Positions 26,263-34,583 are shown, numbered from the stretch's first letter. The stretch is 64,000 nucleotides of DNA from Algoriphagus chordae (GCF_003254055.1 NZ_QKZT01000018.1:1-64000), one strand, 5' to 3'. Program-made: numbers and translations. Notes: generated by a model not told the origin, from the letters alone.

Positions 26263-27864
26263 TCATGGCTTTTTATCTTTATCGATTTGTTTCATTATAA
26301 CCTTGGTAAGGCGATTTGCATAGGACTTTTGATCTACCTCCTCAGTTAGTTGCTTCTCCATAGCATACTCCTTTTTTACGCCTTTCAGTAGCGAATAACA
26401 CATGACTGTCAAGATCAGCAGAAAGGGTAAGCCAGTCGAAATGGTAGCCGTCTGCAGTGCGGTGAGTCCACCTCCAATAAGCAGAACTGCTGCCACCGCT
26501 CCTTCGGTAGTTGCCCAAAATACCCGCTGAGGAGTAGGCGTATTTAATTTCCCTCCTGAAGTGATGCTATCGATGACAAGAGAACCTGAATCGGCCGAGG
26601 TGACAAAAAAGCTAGCCACCAACAATATACCTAACACTGAACCGACCATTTTCAATGGAAACCTTTCAAGAAACACAAACAAGGCAGTGGATTCGTCGGC
26701 TATAATTGCCTTTGCAAACTCATGGTTCCCGCCTGTCAGCGTATCCTGCATATCCAAAAAGATAGCTGAGCCTCCCAAAGTAGTCATCCAGAAAAAAGTC
26801 AAAATACTAGGAGCCAACAGCACTCCGAAAATAAACTCTCGAATCGTCCTTCCTTTTGAAATCCGAGCAATAAACATCCCTACAAAGGGCGACCAGGAAA
26901 TCCACCAAGCCCAGTAAAAGACCGTCCAGTCTCCTTGCCATCCTTTATTGACGAATGCTTCTGTCCAGGTGGAAACCTCTACCAGCTCGTTGACATAGGT
27001 GCCCATGTTTTGGATAAAAGACTTGAACACAAATAAAGTTGGCCCAAAAATCAAGACAAAGACCAGAAGCAAAGCCGCAATTCTTACATTCCACTCACTC
27101 AGGATTTTTACGCCTTTGTCCACGCCTGACACCACCGATAGCGTAGCTACTGCTGTAATCCCAGCAATCAAAGCTACTTGAACCCAGACATCATTTGGGG
27201 TACCAAAAACATGAGAAAGCCCACCACTAACCTGCCTGACTCCTACTCCCAGAGAAGTCGCCAAACCAAATATGGTCGCCATCACTGAGAAAATATCAAT
27301 TACATCTCCCATCCAACCATGAATCTTATCTCCCAACAGAGGATAAAAAACCGATCGAATCGTCAAGGGCATATTTCTATTGAAAGCAAAGAAAGCCAGC
27401 GATAAAGCCACTACAGCATAGATCGCCCAAGCATGGATACCCCAGTGTAAAAAAGTGAAGTTCATCGCCTGCTGTGCAGATTCCACCGTAAATGGATCCG
27501 CTACAGGAGGTTTGGAATAATGCGAAACAGGCTCAGCTACACCGTAGAAAAGCAGCCCAATTCCCATTCCTGCGCTGAACAGCATTGCAAACCAAGCTGA
27601 GGTAGAGAAGTCAGGCTTAGCATCTTTCCCTCCCAGTCGGATCGAACCATATTTACTAAAGCCCAGATACAGGCAGAATACAATGAAGACATTAACCACC
27701 AAAATGAATAGCCAGCCGGTCTTTTCGGTAACAAATGTTTTGACGGAGTCAAAGAATACCAGCATGGGATCGCCGACTATTATCGTAACTGCCATAAATA
27801 CAACCAGCAAAATAACCGCTGGAAAAAACACAGGATTATGGATATCTACGTACTTGTTTTTCAT
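26263..27864 (-). CDS. BCCT-family (betaine/choline/carnitine) transporter
   Basis: The 533-residue protein has about 12 membrane helices and the BCCT signatures MGIGLLFYGVAEPVSHY near residue 98, HWGIHAWAIYA, and WAWWISWSPFVGMFIARISK with the conserved Trp cluster of the substrate site. BCCT carriers import quaternary ammonium osmolytes with Na+ or H+. A Gly-rich GMGIG stretch, usual in Na+-coupled members, is present. The C-terminal tail is short and charged. Substrate not determined. Confidence 0.94.
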   Translation of the reverse strand: MKNKYVDIHNPVFFPAVILLVVFMAVTIIVGDPMLVFFDSVKTFVTEKTGWLFILVVNVFIVFCLYLGFSKYGSIRLGGKDAKPDFSTSAWFAMLFSAGMGIGLLFYGVAEPVSHYSKPPVADPFTVESAQQAMNFTFLHWGIHAWAIYAVVALSLAFFAFNRNMPLTIRSVFYPLLGDKIHGWMGDVIDIFSVMATIFGLATSLGVGVRQVSGGLSHVFGTPNDVWVQVALIAGITAVATLSVVSGVDKGVKILSEWNVRIAALLLVFVLIFGPTLFVFKSFIQNMGTYVNELVEVSTWTEAFVNKGWQGDWTVFYWAWWISWSPFVGMFIARISKGRTIREFIFGVLLAPSILTFFWMTTLGGSAIFLDMQDTLTGGNHEFAKAIIADESTALFVFLERFPLKMVGSVLGILLVASFFVTSADSGSLVIDSITSGGKLNTPTPQRVFWATTEGAVAAVLLIGGGLTALQTATISTGLPFLLILTVMCYSLLKGVKKEYAMEKQLTEEVDQKSYANRLTKVIMKQIDKDKKP

Positions 27865-28063
27865 ATACTAAAAATTCTTTTTGTTTAAAAGCATCGCTAA
27901 TCGAATAAACGTTTGAAAATCGGGTGCGATTTCCACGATGTTAAGAATGAATGAAAAAGTTAAGCAATTCTGCTTGCCCCAAAGAAAAAGGGTTGAATTT
28001 TCTTCAAGCCCTTACTAATAAAAGACTCTCACGAAAGTTTCCCTGAAAAAATTTATCAAACAA

Positions 28064-28420
28064 TTACTCAGTATAACTTTCGTAATCACCACCAATTTCT
28101 AACATAAAGGAAGGTTTTAAATTGAGCTTTTCAAGCAGCTCAATTCTTGTTTTAAAAATATTGACTAGCTCAAGATTGGAAATATTACCCAAATTGATCT
28201 TTACCAATTTCTTAGGTTTTCTATTCAGCAGAAAACTGATTTTGAAATCTGAGTCTTTAGAAATCAGGATATAATCTCCCGAATCTACAAAATTTGCGAT
28301 CTCTGAATCTTTGGTAAATGATCCAGCGAGAATAAAGTTTACATGAATACATTCATGTCCTTGCCCTTTAAAAAATGAAACTACTTTGTATGATATATGG
28401 ACATCACAAATAAGTCTCAC
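28064..28420 (-). CDS. DUF5615 PIN-like protein, probable toxin
   Basis: The 118-residue protein starts MRLICDVHISYKVVSFFKGQ. It has the acidic positions of the PIN-like fold: LICDVHIS at the start, DSGDYILISKDSDFKI in the middle. Neighbouring DUF433 genes are the usual partners of this family, and together they form a putative toxin-antitoxin pair whose target, if any, is RNA. It overlaps the upstream DUF433 gene by four bases. Confidence 0.85.
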   Translation of the reverse strand: MRLICDVHISYKVVSFFKGQGHECIHVNFILAGSFTKDSEIANFVDSGDYILISKDSDFKISFLLNRKPKKLVKINLGNISNLELVNIFKTRIELLEKLNLKPSFMLEIGGDYESYTE

Positions 28421-28653
28421 GAAGCTAAATCTATTAGCGGATGTCCAGATAAGCTAAGTTTCGCAAATTGTAGTGAAGCGTATATATCTTCTTTTTCCAA
28501 CTCTGGATGATCTTCTATAATCTCTTCAATTGACATACCTGAGCCTAGCAAATCGATTATGACTTCAACAGGCCATCGCATACCGCGAATACATGGTTTA
28601 CCATGGCAAATATCAGGACTCACTGTAATTCTAGATGTTAGATCCGCATTCAT
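28417..28653 (-). CDS. DUF433 protein, probable antitoxin
   Basis: The 78-residue protein matches DUF433: RITVSPDICHGKPCIRGMRW, then PVEVIIDLLGSGMSIEEIIE and the closing YPELEKEDIYASLQFAK-like segment (here HPELEKEDIYASLQFAKLSL). The fold resembles a helix-turn-helix and is thought to bind its own promoter and the partner protein. First gene of a two-gene unit with the DUF5615 gene. Confidence 0.88.
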   Translation of the reverse strand: MNADLTSRITVSPDICHGKPCIRGMRWPVEVIIDLLGSGMSIEEIIEDHPELEKEDIYASLQFAKLSLSGHPLIDLAS

Positions 28654-28748
28654 AGTTCTAAAATAACACTTTCAATCAAATAACAGAAGTAAAGTCCTTC
28701 CAATTCTACCGCCGTGATCCGTGTCGCCACAAACCAACATAAAACGCA

Positions 28749-29348
28749 TTACTTTTTCTTATGTCGATCAATCAACACGTCCATCACCTCATCCAATTCA
28801 TAGCCCTTGGCTTCAAGCAATACGAGATAATGGTAAAGCAAATCTGCCGCCTCACCCATAAATAGCTCCTTATTATCATCCTTCGCTTCGATCACAATCT
28901 CCACAGCTTCCTCACCTACCTTTTGAGCGACCTTATTGATGCCTTTGGCAAAAAGTGACGCGGTATAAGAAGTGTCCGTTGGATTGTTTTTACGATCCTT
29001 GATGATAGCTCTGAGTTGATCGATAAAGCCCGTCTTGGAAGAATTTACCTCTTCAAAGCATGTATCTGCTCCGGTATGACAAACTGGACCTCGTGGATTG
29101 GCCTTCACCAAAATCGAATCACCGTCACAGTCCGAAGCCATGCTCACCAACTCGATGAAATTACCCGAAGTCTCTCCCTTAGTCCAAAGTCTGTTTTTAC
29201 TACGAGAGAAAAAAGTCACCATTCCGGATTCTTTGGTCTTCGCTACGGCTTCCTCATTCATATAGCCCTGCATCAGTACTTTCCCGCTGATCGCATCCTG
29301 CACTATTGCCGGTACCAAACCATCCATTTTCTTAAAATCTATATTCAT
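28749..29348 (-). CDS. hisIE: Bifunctional phosphoribosyl-AMP cyclohydrolase / phosphoribosyl-ATP pyrophosphatase
   Basis: The 199-residue fusion has the HisI domain first (TFFSRSKNRLWTKGETSGNF, zinc site SMASDCDGDSILVKANPRGP and the nearby C residues) and the HisE domain second (SLFAKGINKVAQKVGEEAVE). It catalyses steps 2 and 3 of histidine synthesis. I chose the ATG at 29348 (MNIDFKKMDGL), which fits homologues. An ATG at 29363 and an in-frame TTG at 29375 also exist; the latter sits in a small GGGGTTT/AAACCCC hairpin. Last gene of the his cluster. Confidence 0.93.
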   Translation of the reverse strand: MNIDFKKMDGLVPAIVQDAISGKVLMQGYMNEEAVAKTKESGMVTFFSRSKNRLWTKGETSGNFIELVSMASDCDGDSILVKANPRGPVCHTGADTCFEEVNSSKTGFIDQLRAIIKDRKNNPTDTSYTASLFAKGINKVAQKVGEEAVEIVIEAKDDNKELFMGEAADLLYHYLVLLEAKGYELDEVMDVLIDRHKKK

Positions 29349-29500
29349 GTCTATTCTATCCATTGGGGTTTCCAAAACCCCGAAGGTTTTGTTTAATACA
29401 CACTTTACTATTTTTCAATCAAACCTTCGAGGAGATTCCTCAGTTCCCGATAAATCAGGACAGGCTGTTCCTCCTTCGAAATGACACCTCAAAGGTTAAA

Positions 29501-30256
29501 TCACTTCCTTATACTGATTTCAGAATCGGAGAGATAACTCTTCAATTCAGGAATTCCAATTTCTTTAAAGTGAAAAATACTTGCCGCCAAGGCTGCATCT
29601 GCCTTGCCAAAGGTAAACACATCTTTGAAATGTGTCATCGTGCCAGCTCCGCCAGAGGCAATCACAGGAATAGAAAGCGCGGATGAAATTTCCGCCAAAA
29701 GCTCATTGGAGAAACCAGCCTTCGTGCCATCATGATCCATGGAAGTCAGCAAAATCTCTCCAGCTCCACGGTCACAGACTTCCTGAGCCCATTCCTGAGT
29801 CTTCAGCAAAGTAGCCTTCCTGCCCCCATGCGTATGTACAAAGTCAATTCCATCCACATTTCTAGTATCGATGGCCACCACTACACACTGTGAACCGAAT
29901 TCAGCAGCCATATCATTGATGATTTGAGGATTTTTTACTGCTGAAGAATTGATAGAAATCTTATCTGCTCCGGCATTAAGCAACACTTTTACATCTTCTA
30001 TAGTCGAAATCCCTCCACCCACGGTAAAAGGTATATTGATAGCTTTGGCTACTTTGGTTACCAGCTCGGCTAAGGTTTTACGCTTGTCCACCGTAGCTGT
30101 GATATCCAAAAAAACCAGTTCGTCAGCTCCCTCGTCAGAGTAAATTTTCGCCAGCTCCACAGGATCGCCCGCATCCCGAAGTTCTACAAAGTTCACTCCT
30201 TTGACTGTACGTCCTTCCTTTATGTCTAGGCAAGGGATTATTCTTTTGGTTAACAT
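29501..30256 (-). CDS. hisF: Imidazole glycerol phosphate synthase, cyclase subunit
   Basis: The 251-residue TIM barrel starts MLTKRIIPCLDIKEGRTVKG, with the catalytic Asp of CLDI, and carries VPFTVGGGIS-like (here IPFTVGGGIS), then IDTRNVDG, and LLTSMDHDGTKAGFS with the second catalytic Asp, then VIASGGAGT. It joins HisH to make IGP and AICAR. It lies between hisA (369 bases upstream, spacer filled by two repeat elements) and hisIE (152 bases downstream). Confidence 0.97.
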   Translation of the reverse strand: MLTKRIIPCLDIKEGRTVKGVNFVELRDAGDPVELAKIYSDEGADELVFLDITATVDKRKTLAELVTKVAKAINIPFTVGGGISTIEDVKVLLNAGADKISINSSAVKNPQIINDMAAEFGSQCVVVAIDTRNVDGIDFVHTHGGRKATLLKTQEWAQEVCDRGAGEILLTSMDHDGTKAGFSNELLAEISSALSIPVIASGGAGTMTHFKDVFTFGKADAALAASIFHFKEIGIPELKSYLSDSEISIRK

Positions 30257-30316
30257 CTTCTTGTATTCAAAACTTCATTATTCATTATTCGGCGTTCTTC
30301 ATTCATTATTCTTAAT

Positions 30317-30466
30317 TACGATTTACGATATGGGATTTACGAGGTCTTTGCTAGTCTTGACATCAATCTCAATCTTTGGACATTCCATAATTTTGGTTTT
30401 AAATATAATGAATAAGGTTCTTGTCAATGTCGTAAATCGTACTTCTAAAATCGTAAATCATATTCA
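30317..30466. repeat. ACGATTTACGA element, copy 1 (hisA-hisF spacer)
   Basis: The element starts ACGATTTACGATATGGGATT-TACGAGG and ends with TCGTAAATCGTACTTCT-AAAATCGTAAAT, so its ends are imperfect inverted repeats of each other. Its middle is unlike that of the next copy. The hisA-hisF spacer (30257-30625) consists almost wholly of two such copies. Confidence 0.7.
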
Positions 30467-30476
30467 TCATTTGAAA

Positions 30477-30618
30477 TTACGATTTACGATATGGGATTTA
30501 CGAGGCCTATTTTAGTGTTCACCATCCTCCCCATATTTAGCCATTCCTGAAGTTAAGTATTGAATAATCTGGATTGAAGTCCAGTTCAATCTCGTAAATC
30601 GTACTTCTCAAATCGTAA
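30477..30618. repeat. ACGATTTACGA element, copy 2 (hisA-hisF spacer)
   Basis: Same start as copy 1. Its interior carries CCCATATTTAGCC, TTCCTGAAGTTAAG and a CAATCTCGTA end. That interior is shared with copy 3 in the next spacer, about 900 bases away. Confidence 0.72.
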
Positions 30619-30625
30619 ATGTACA

Positions 30626-31342
30626 TCACCCAAACGCTGCCAATTCCTCCAACGTCACTCTCCCTTCATAATACGCCTTCCCGACTATCGTCCCATAGAC
30701 GCCGATTTTCTCCAGTTCTTCCAAGTCTTTGACTGAGGAGACTCCCCCACTTGCGATCAATTTCACTCCAGGGATTTCCTGCAATATCTCTTTGTATAGA
30801 TCTGTAGATGGCCCTTGAAGTAAACCGTCTTTAGCCACATCGGTACAGATCACGTAGCTAATTCCTTTGGCCACGTAGTCTTTGATAAAAGGAATCAAAT
30901 CCACAGAAGTAGTCTCCTCCCAGCCTCCAACAGCAATCTTTTTATTCTTGGCATCTGCTCCAAGGATAATTTTCTCAGAACCATACTTCGAAATCCAAGC
31001 TTGAAAAAGTGTCGCATTTTTCACTGCAATAGATCCTCCTGTCACTTGCTTGGCTCCCAGTTCAAAAGCTTTCTCAATTTCCTCATCCGCTTGAATTCCT
31101 CCACCAAAGTCAACTTGCAAAGAAGTACCCACACAGATGCGCTCCAATACTTCTGCATTTACAATCTTTTTTGCTTTCGCTCCATCCAGATCTACTAGAT
31201 GTAAGCGTTGAATCCCAACTCCCTCAAAGCGCTTGGCCATTTCCAGTGGATCGTCATGGTATTCTTTTTTGCTACTGTAATCGCCCTGACTAAGTCGGAC
31301 ACACTTGCCTCCAATGAGGTCGATTGCTGGGATGATTTGCAT
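30626..31342 (-). CDS. hisA: Phosphoribosylformimino-5-aminoimidazole carboxamide ribotide isomerase
   Basis: The 238-residue TIM barrel isomerase has IIPAIDLIGGKCVRLSQGDY (catalytic Asp in PAIDL), QVDFGGGIQ, AVKNATLFQAW and ICTDVAKDGLLQGPST with the second catalytic Asp, then LIASGGVSS. It acts on ProFAR, step 4 of the pathway. Start MQIIPAIDL as in the family. Upstream lies a 178-base spacer with another ACGATTTACGA element. Confidence 0.97.
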   Translation of the reverse strand: MQIIPAIDLIGGKCVRLSQGDYSSKKEYHDDPLEMAKRFEGVGIQRLHLVDLDGAKAKKIVNAEVLERICVGTSLQVDFGGGIQADEEIEKAFELGAKQVTGGSIAVKNATLFQAWISKYGSEKIILGADAKNKKIAVGGWEETTSVDLIPFIKDYVAKGISYVICTDVAKDGLLQGPSTDLYKEILQEIPGVKLIASGGVSSVKDLEELEKIGVYGTIVGKAYYEGRVTLEELAAFG

Positions 31343-31382
31343 TTTTTTTTAATTGGAAGATTGGAAAATTAAAAGATTGGAA

Positions 31383-31510
31383 AATTATGATTTTGATTTA
31401 CGAGCTCAATTGTAGTTTTCCACATCCTACCCATATTTAGCCCTTCCAGATGTTAAGAATTGGGAATGTTGATTGAGGTTCAAGCCAATCTCGTACATCG
31501 TAAATCGAAA
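31383..31510. repeat. ACGATTTACGA element, copy 3 (hisH-hisA spacer)
   Basis: GATTTACGAGCTC at the left and CGTACATCGTAAATCG at the right frame an interior that matches copy 2 (CATCCTNCCCATATTTAGCC, CAATCTCGTA). It is the third copy within about 1.2 kb, and all lie between his genes. Confidence 0.68.
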
Positions 31511-31520
31511 ATAATTGGTT

Positions 31521-32117
31521 TTAAATACAGAGGAAATTGCTTAATAATTTCTCCCCCACCAAGCCACTTTTCTCCGGGTGGGCCTGTATGGCATAATAGT
31601 TATCCCGATGGAGAATTCCTGAGAAATCATGTATATAATGAGTTTGGGCGATGGTATAGTCACTCAACTCAGCATAAAAGCTATGCACGTAATAGACAAA
31701 TGGCTCTGCAGGCAGATCCTTGAGCAAGGGATTATTTGCCAGATTCTCCAGTTCATTCCAGCCCACGTGTGGCACTTTGAATTCCTGAGAATTCTCTGGC
31801 ACAAAACGGTTTACTTTCACCGGAAATATCCCTAGGCATTCTGTGTCATTTTCTTCTGAATGTTCACAAAGCAACTGCAAGCCAAGGCAAACACCCAAAA
31901 AAGGTTGTTTGATGTCAGAGATCAATTGATCGAGCTTTCGCTCCTTCAAGTATCTCATGGCAGTGCTTGCTTCCCCTTGACCTGGGAATATAACTTTATC
32001 CGCGGCACGTATTACTTCCGGATCATCCGTCAGTTCAGCATTCACCCCTAGTCTTTCCAGAGCATAGAGCACCGACTGCACATTACCGGAATTATATTTA
32101 ATAACTGCTATTTTCAT
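31521..32117 (-). CDS. hisH: Imidazole glycerol phosphate synthase, glutamine amidotransferase subunit
   Basis: The 198-residue class I amidotransferase has the nucleophile Cys in LGVCLGLQLLCE and the His-Glu pair in YYAIQAHPEKSG. GQGEASTAM is the oxyanion strand region. The start MKIAVIKYNSGNVQSVLYAL at 32117 fits HisH; the frame is open 25 codons further upstream only because it reads through a palindromic repeat. It is the first gene of the his cluster seen here. Confidence 0.96.
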   Translation of the reverse strand: MKIAVIKYNSGNVQSVLYALERLGVNAELTDDPEVIRAADKVIFPGQGEASTAMRYLKERKLDQLISDIKQPFLGVCLGLQLLCEHSEENDTECLGIFPVKVNRFVPENSQEFKVPHVGWNELENLANNPLLKDLPAEPFVYYVHSFYAELSDYTIAQTHYIHDFSGILHRDNYYAIQAHPEKSGLVGEKLLSNFLCI

Positions 32118-32127
32118 GTTTAGAAGA

Positions 32128-32190
32128 CGGGAGACGGAAGACGGGAGACCGAAGTGGCGTTCTTCGGTCTTCGGTCTCCCGTCTTCGGTC
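32128..32190. repeat. GACGGGAGACCGAAG-family palindrome upstream of hisH
   Basis: Perfect 15-bp arms (32140-32154 and 32169-32183), with additional partial arm copies on each side (GACGGGAGACGGAAG on the left, GTCTTCGGTC on the right). It lies in the 126-base spacer between phhA and hisH. Confidence 0.8.
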
Positions 32191-32243
32191 AATTTATATT
32201 TTCACTTCCTACTTTTCACCTACTACTACTTACAACTCACCAC

Positions 32244-33029
32244 TTACTTCTCACCATCCACCAACATTTCCTCCAGCACTTCCTCGATCTCTGGAAGCGA
32301 CTCGTAAAGTTGCTCGTAACTCTCGATCACAAAGTATTTATCCTGAAAGCGATCTTTCCAGTATTCCTGATTCAGAATCTTACGAACATCGTATTCCAGA
32401 TGGGCAGGTTTCTTTGAAAGGCTGAATTTAGTCTCTCCAGCCGAACTTAGGATCCCCGCACCGTATATTTTTAGCTCTCCTTCCTCACGAATCAGCCCAA
32501 ACTCAATCGTAAACCAGTAAATCCGACTTAATAATTGAATCGCCCAAGGGTTATCAATATGCTTTAGCGCGATCCCAGAGAGCTTTTCCAGAAAATCCAC
32601 ATATGGCTGATTGGTCAGCAGCGGCATATGGGCAAAAGCATCATGAAACATATCAGGTTCTTCCAAATAATCGAGTTGCTCCATCGTGCGAAGCCAAGTC
32701 GAGGAAGGAAATCTTCTATTATTCAGCAGCCCAAAGAATAAATCATCATCGATCAGCCCAGGAACCACCTGAACTTGCCAACCGGTGCTTTTTGCCAAAA
32801 TCTCATTCAACTCTTCGAAATTTGCGATTCTGTCAGCCGAAAACTTGACCATCTCCACTCCTTCTAGATAAGCCTTGGAAGCAGCTTTGGGCAAATTCGG
32901 CATCTGCCGCTCGAATAGAATTTCCCAAACTTTGAAGTCCTCCGCTGTGTAAGAATCATACTCCTGCCTAAGCTTTTGGAGCCGGGGATCGCTGAAGACC
33001 CATTCTTTTTGTTTTGTGTTTGTGTTCAT
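32244..33029 (-). CDS. phhA: Phenylalanine 4-monooxygenase (aromatic amino acid hydroxylase)
   Basis: The 261-residue protein is the catalytic domain only, as in bacterial phenylalanine hydroxylases. The iron ligands are His-His-Glu: the two His fall in EPDMFHDAFAHMPLLTNQPY and the Glu in YWFTIEFGLIREEGELKIYG. It uses tetrahydrobiopterin and O2 to make tyrosine. No pterin dehydratase is adjacent. It lies 126 bases upstream of hisH on the same strand, so it may or may not share transcription with the his genes. Confidence 0.92.
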   Translation of the reverse strand: MNTNTKQKEWVFSDPRLQKLRQEYDSYTAEDFKVWEILFERQMPNLPKAASKAYLEGVEMVKFSADRIANFEELNEILAKSTGWQVQVVPGLIDDDLFFGLLNNRRFPSSTWLRTMEQLDYLEEPDMFHDAFAHMPLLTNQPYVDFLEKLSGIALKHIDNPWAIQLLSRIYWFTIEFGLIREEGELKIYGAGILSSAGETKFSLSKKPAHLEYDVRKILNQEYWKDRFQDKYFVIESYEQLYESLPEIEEVLEEMLVDGEK

Positions 33030-33115
33030 GGTATTTGGGTATATTCTGTTTTTTCACTTTATCTGTCATAGCGCAGAGGAACGACGAAGCAAGCTTTTCA
33101 TTATCCTACTATGTT

Positions 33116-33220
33116 GTCCTGCTTCTCCAGAAGCAGGACTTAGCTCGGACTTCGGTTTTACTACTTCTCCAGAAGCTGTACGATAATCAAGTATTCAGAT
33201 GCAGCTTCTGGAGAAGCAGC
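33116..33220. repeat. GTCCTGCTTCT-family palindromes, cluster of three
   Basis: One perfect palindrome (33116-33139) is followed by a partial one near 33164-33176 and a variant near 33201-33220 (GCAGCTTCTGGAGAAGCAGC). The same palindrome ends the two direct repeats at 21.5 and 22.0 kb, in the opposite orientation. A hairpin at about 33245-33270 (GGCCCATTCC/GGAATAGGCC, one mismatch) with T runs could act as a terminator. The spacer 33030-33401 holds no gene. Confidence 0.7.
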
Positions 33221-33401
33221 ATAACGTTCTTCAAAGCAAAAAAGGCCCATTCCGCTAGGAATAGGCCACTATTATTTTTTTACCAAAAATCCATAGTCAT
33301 CCTATTCCTTCATTGAAGGTGGTAGTAAGAATGATGTACGAAAGTTCTTGGAGTTGGATTCATAGTCTAAAGGTAAGTTGTCATTTCTTATGGTCAAAAA
33401 A

Positions 33402-33584
33402 TCAGGCTGTCTTATTTGCAAAAAACGGCAAACCTAGCGAATCATAAAGCACATTTTGTGTGGCTGGAGTAAGAAGCCCATTTTCGATGCATAGGTTACG
33501 TCTTTTTATCCATCTGGAAAGCGTCTTCACTGAGACACCATATTCATTAGCAAATTGTTGTCGGGTTTTTGCTTTATTTTCCAT
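33402..33584 (-). CDS. Small helix-turn-helix protein
   Basis: The 60-residue protein reads like a compact MerR/transposase-type HTH: TRQQFANEYGVSVKTLSRWI (helix-turn-helix) followed by a short tail LLTPATQNVLYDSLGLPF. Similar 60-70-residue proteins occur as stand-alone regulators or IS-associated factors in Bacteroidota. It lies at the edge of the AT-rich island and just before the tandem repeat, so it could be a local regulator; this is inference. Confidence 0.6.
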   Translation of the reverse strand: MENKAKTRQQFANEYGVSVKTLSRWIKRRNLCIENGLLTPATQNVLYDSLGLPFFANKTA

Positions 33585-33701
33585 AAAAAATAGTTAAAGA
33601 ATGTGTTGGTTTATTGTGAATATCCTAAACTAAAAGTAATTCCGTGGATTACAAGCTTTTTTTATAGATCTCACCTATTTTTTCTTGCCTATAAAATAAA
33701 A

Positions 33702-33761
33702 CTTGTCCGATCTTGTCCGATCTTGTCCGATCTTGTCCGATCTTGTCCGATCTTGTCCGAT
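33702..33761. repeat. Tandem repeat, six perfect copies of a 10-bp unit
   Basis: CTTGTCCGAT is repeated six times without a mismatch in a spacer, between the small HTH gene and the first glycosyltransferase fragment. The unit is not a multiple of three and lies in no gene. One helical turn is about 10.5 bp, so a protein could bind all copies on one face. Confidence 0.9.
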
Positions 33762-33869
33762 TAAATTAAACTTACTTTTTTTAATTTTATTGACATCATT
33801 TTTTCCTTATGGCCAATTCTACTACCTATAGTTTAAGTACTATTTCCCAAGTCTGGTCCGGCTTATGGG

Positions 33870-34193
33870 TCAAAACCCTGGCGTTTTGCATTGGCGGGAG
33901 GATTGTTTTTCGCTTGCCTGGCTTTTGCATATGGAATCTACGCCATAGCCATCGTATTCTTGGGAATGACAGTCCCTGGCTGGGCCTCGCTGATAGCAAG
34001 TATCGTATTCCTGTCCGGCATACAGCTACTGGTACTGGGAGTCATAGGCGAATACATCGGTAAAATGTATATGGAACTCAAGCAGAGACCTGCTTACCTC
34101 ATCGCAAAAACAAATATAGTGAAGTCAGAGATCAATCCGATAACTGAGTCAATTAGTTCACCTACTCCAAAAAGGAGGCCAGCAATGGCTTGA
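33870..34193 (+). pseudogene. C-terminal fragment of a GtrB/DPM1-like glycosyltransferase, copy 1
   Basis: The frame SKPWRFALAGGLFFACLAFA runs on through two membrane helices, with GMTVPGWASLIASIVFLSGI, then QLLVLGVIGEYIGKMYMELK and QRPAYLIAKTN. This is the membrane C-terminus of family 2 polyprenyl-phosphate glycosyltransferases. The catalytic N-terminal 230 or so residues are missing, and no ATG precedes the homology. It ends in TGA after MA. It is about 80-85% identical by eye over the core to the copy at 35.9-36.3 kb. Remnant or duplication scar rather than a working gene. Confidence 0.78.
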
Positions 34194-34305
34194 AGTAGAT
34201 CTAGAAAAGTTCCCTTTCTTAAACTAATCGAATAAGATAAGCACGTCATTGGACACGAAAGTACCACAATCCACGAAATAAACTTTAAATCTAAATTGAA
34301 AAAAC

Positions 34306-34572
34306 ATGAATACGAAAATGAAAAAAATAGCTAGAACAGCTGCTGTGGGAATATTCTTTATAGCGCTATTCCTGAATGTGAAGTTGAGTCTTACAGATCC
34401 TTTTATCAATATTGATAATGCGGCGATAGCCCAGACAAGTTCCCTCAATATACAATGTTATAGTATTCTGGAGGGATTCGATGGACAATCTGTGGCATGT
34501 TCACCTTGTTACCTCGCCACAGGTATTCCACCATGGTATCATTTTGGAAGTCAATGCACTCCAAATTACTAA
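34306..34572 (+). CDS. Small exported four-cysteine peptide, NVEALA-like leader, copy 1
   Basis: The 88-residue product starts MNTKMKKIARTAAVGIFFIA, then LFLNVKLSLTDPFINIDNAA and IAQTS. The layout, charged N-terminus, hydrophobic core, small-residue IAQ site, is that of NVEALA-type peptides of Bacteroidota, whose role is unknown. Predicted cleavage before Q43 leaves about 46 residues with four Cys (NIQC, VAC, SPC, SQC). The leader is closely similar to that of the second peptide (36405-36695), but the mature parts are unrelated. A hairpin follows, then a beta-propeller gene. Confidence 0.68.
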   Translation: MNTKMKKIARTAAVGIFFIALFLNVKLSLTDPFINIDNAAIAQTSSLNIQCYSILEGFDGQSVACSPCYLATGIPPWYHFGSQCTPNY

Positions 34573-34583
34573 ATAGATAAAAC

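Noticed and set aside
32115..32192. Extension of hisH by 25 codons upstream
   Set aside because: The extra residues come from the GACGGGAGACCGAAG palindrome. The ATG at 32117 gives the family start MKIAVIKYNSG.
33702..33761. CRISPR-like array
   Set aside because: The unit is 10 bp with no spacers. It is a simple tandem repeat, and no cas gene is near. No CRISPR was found anywhere in the window.
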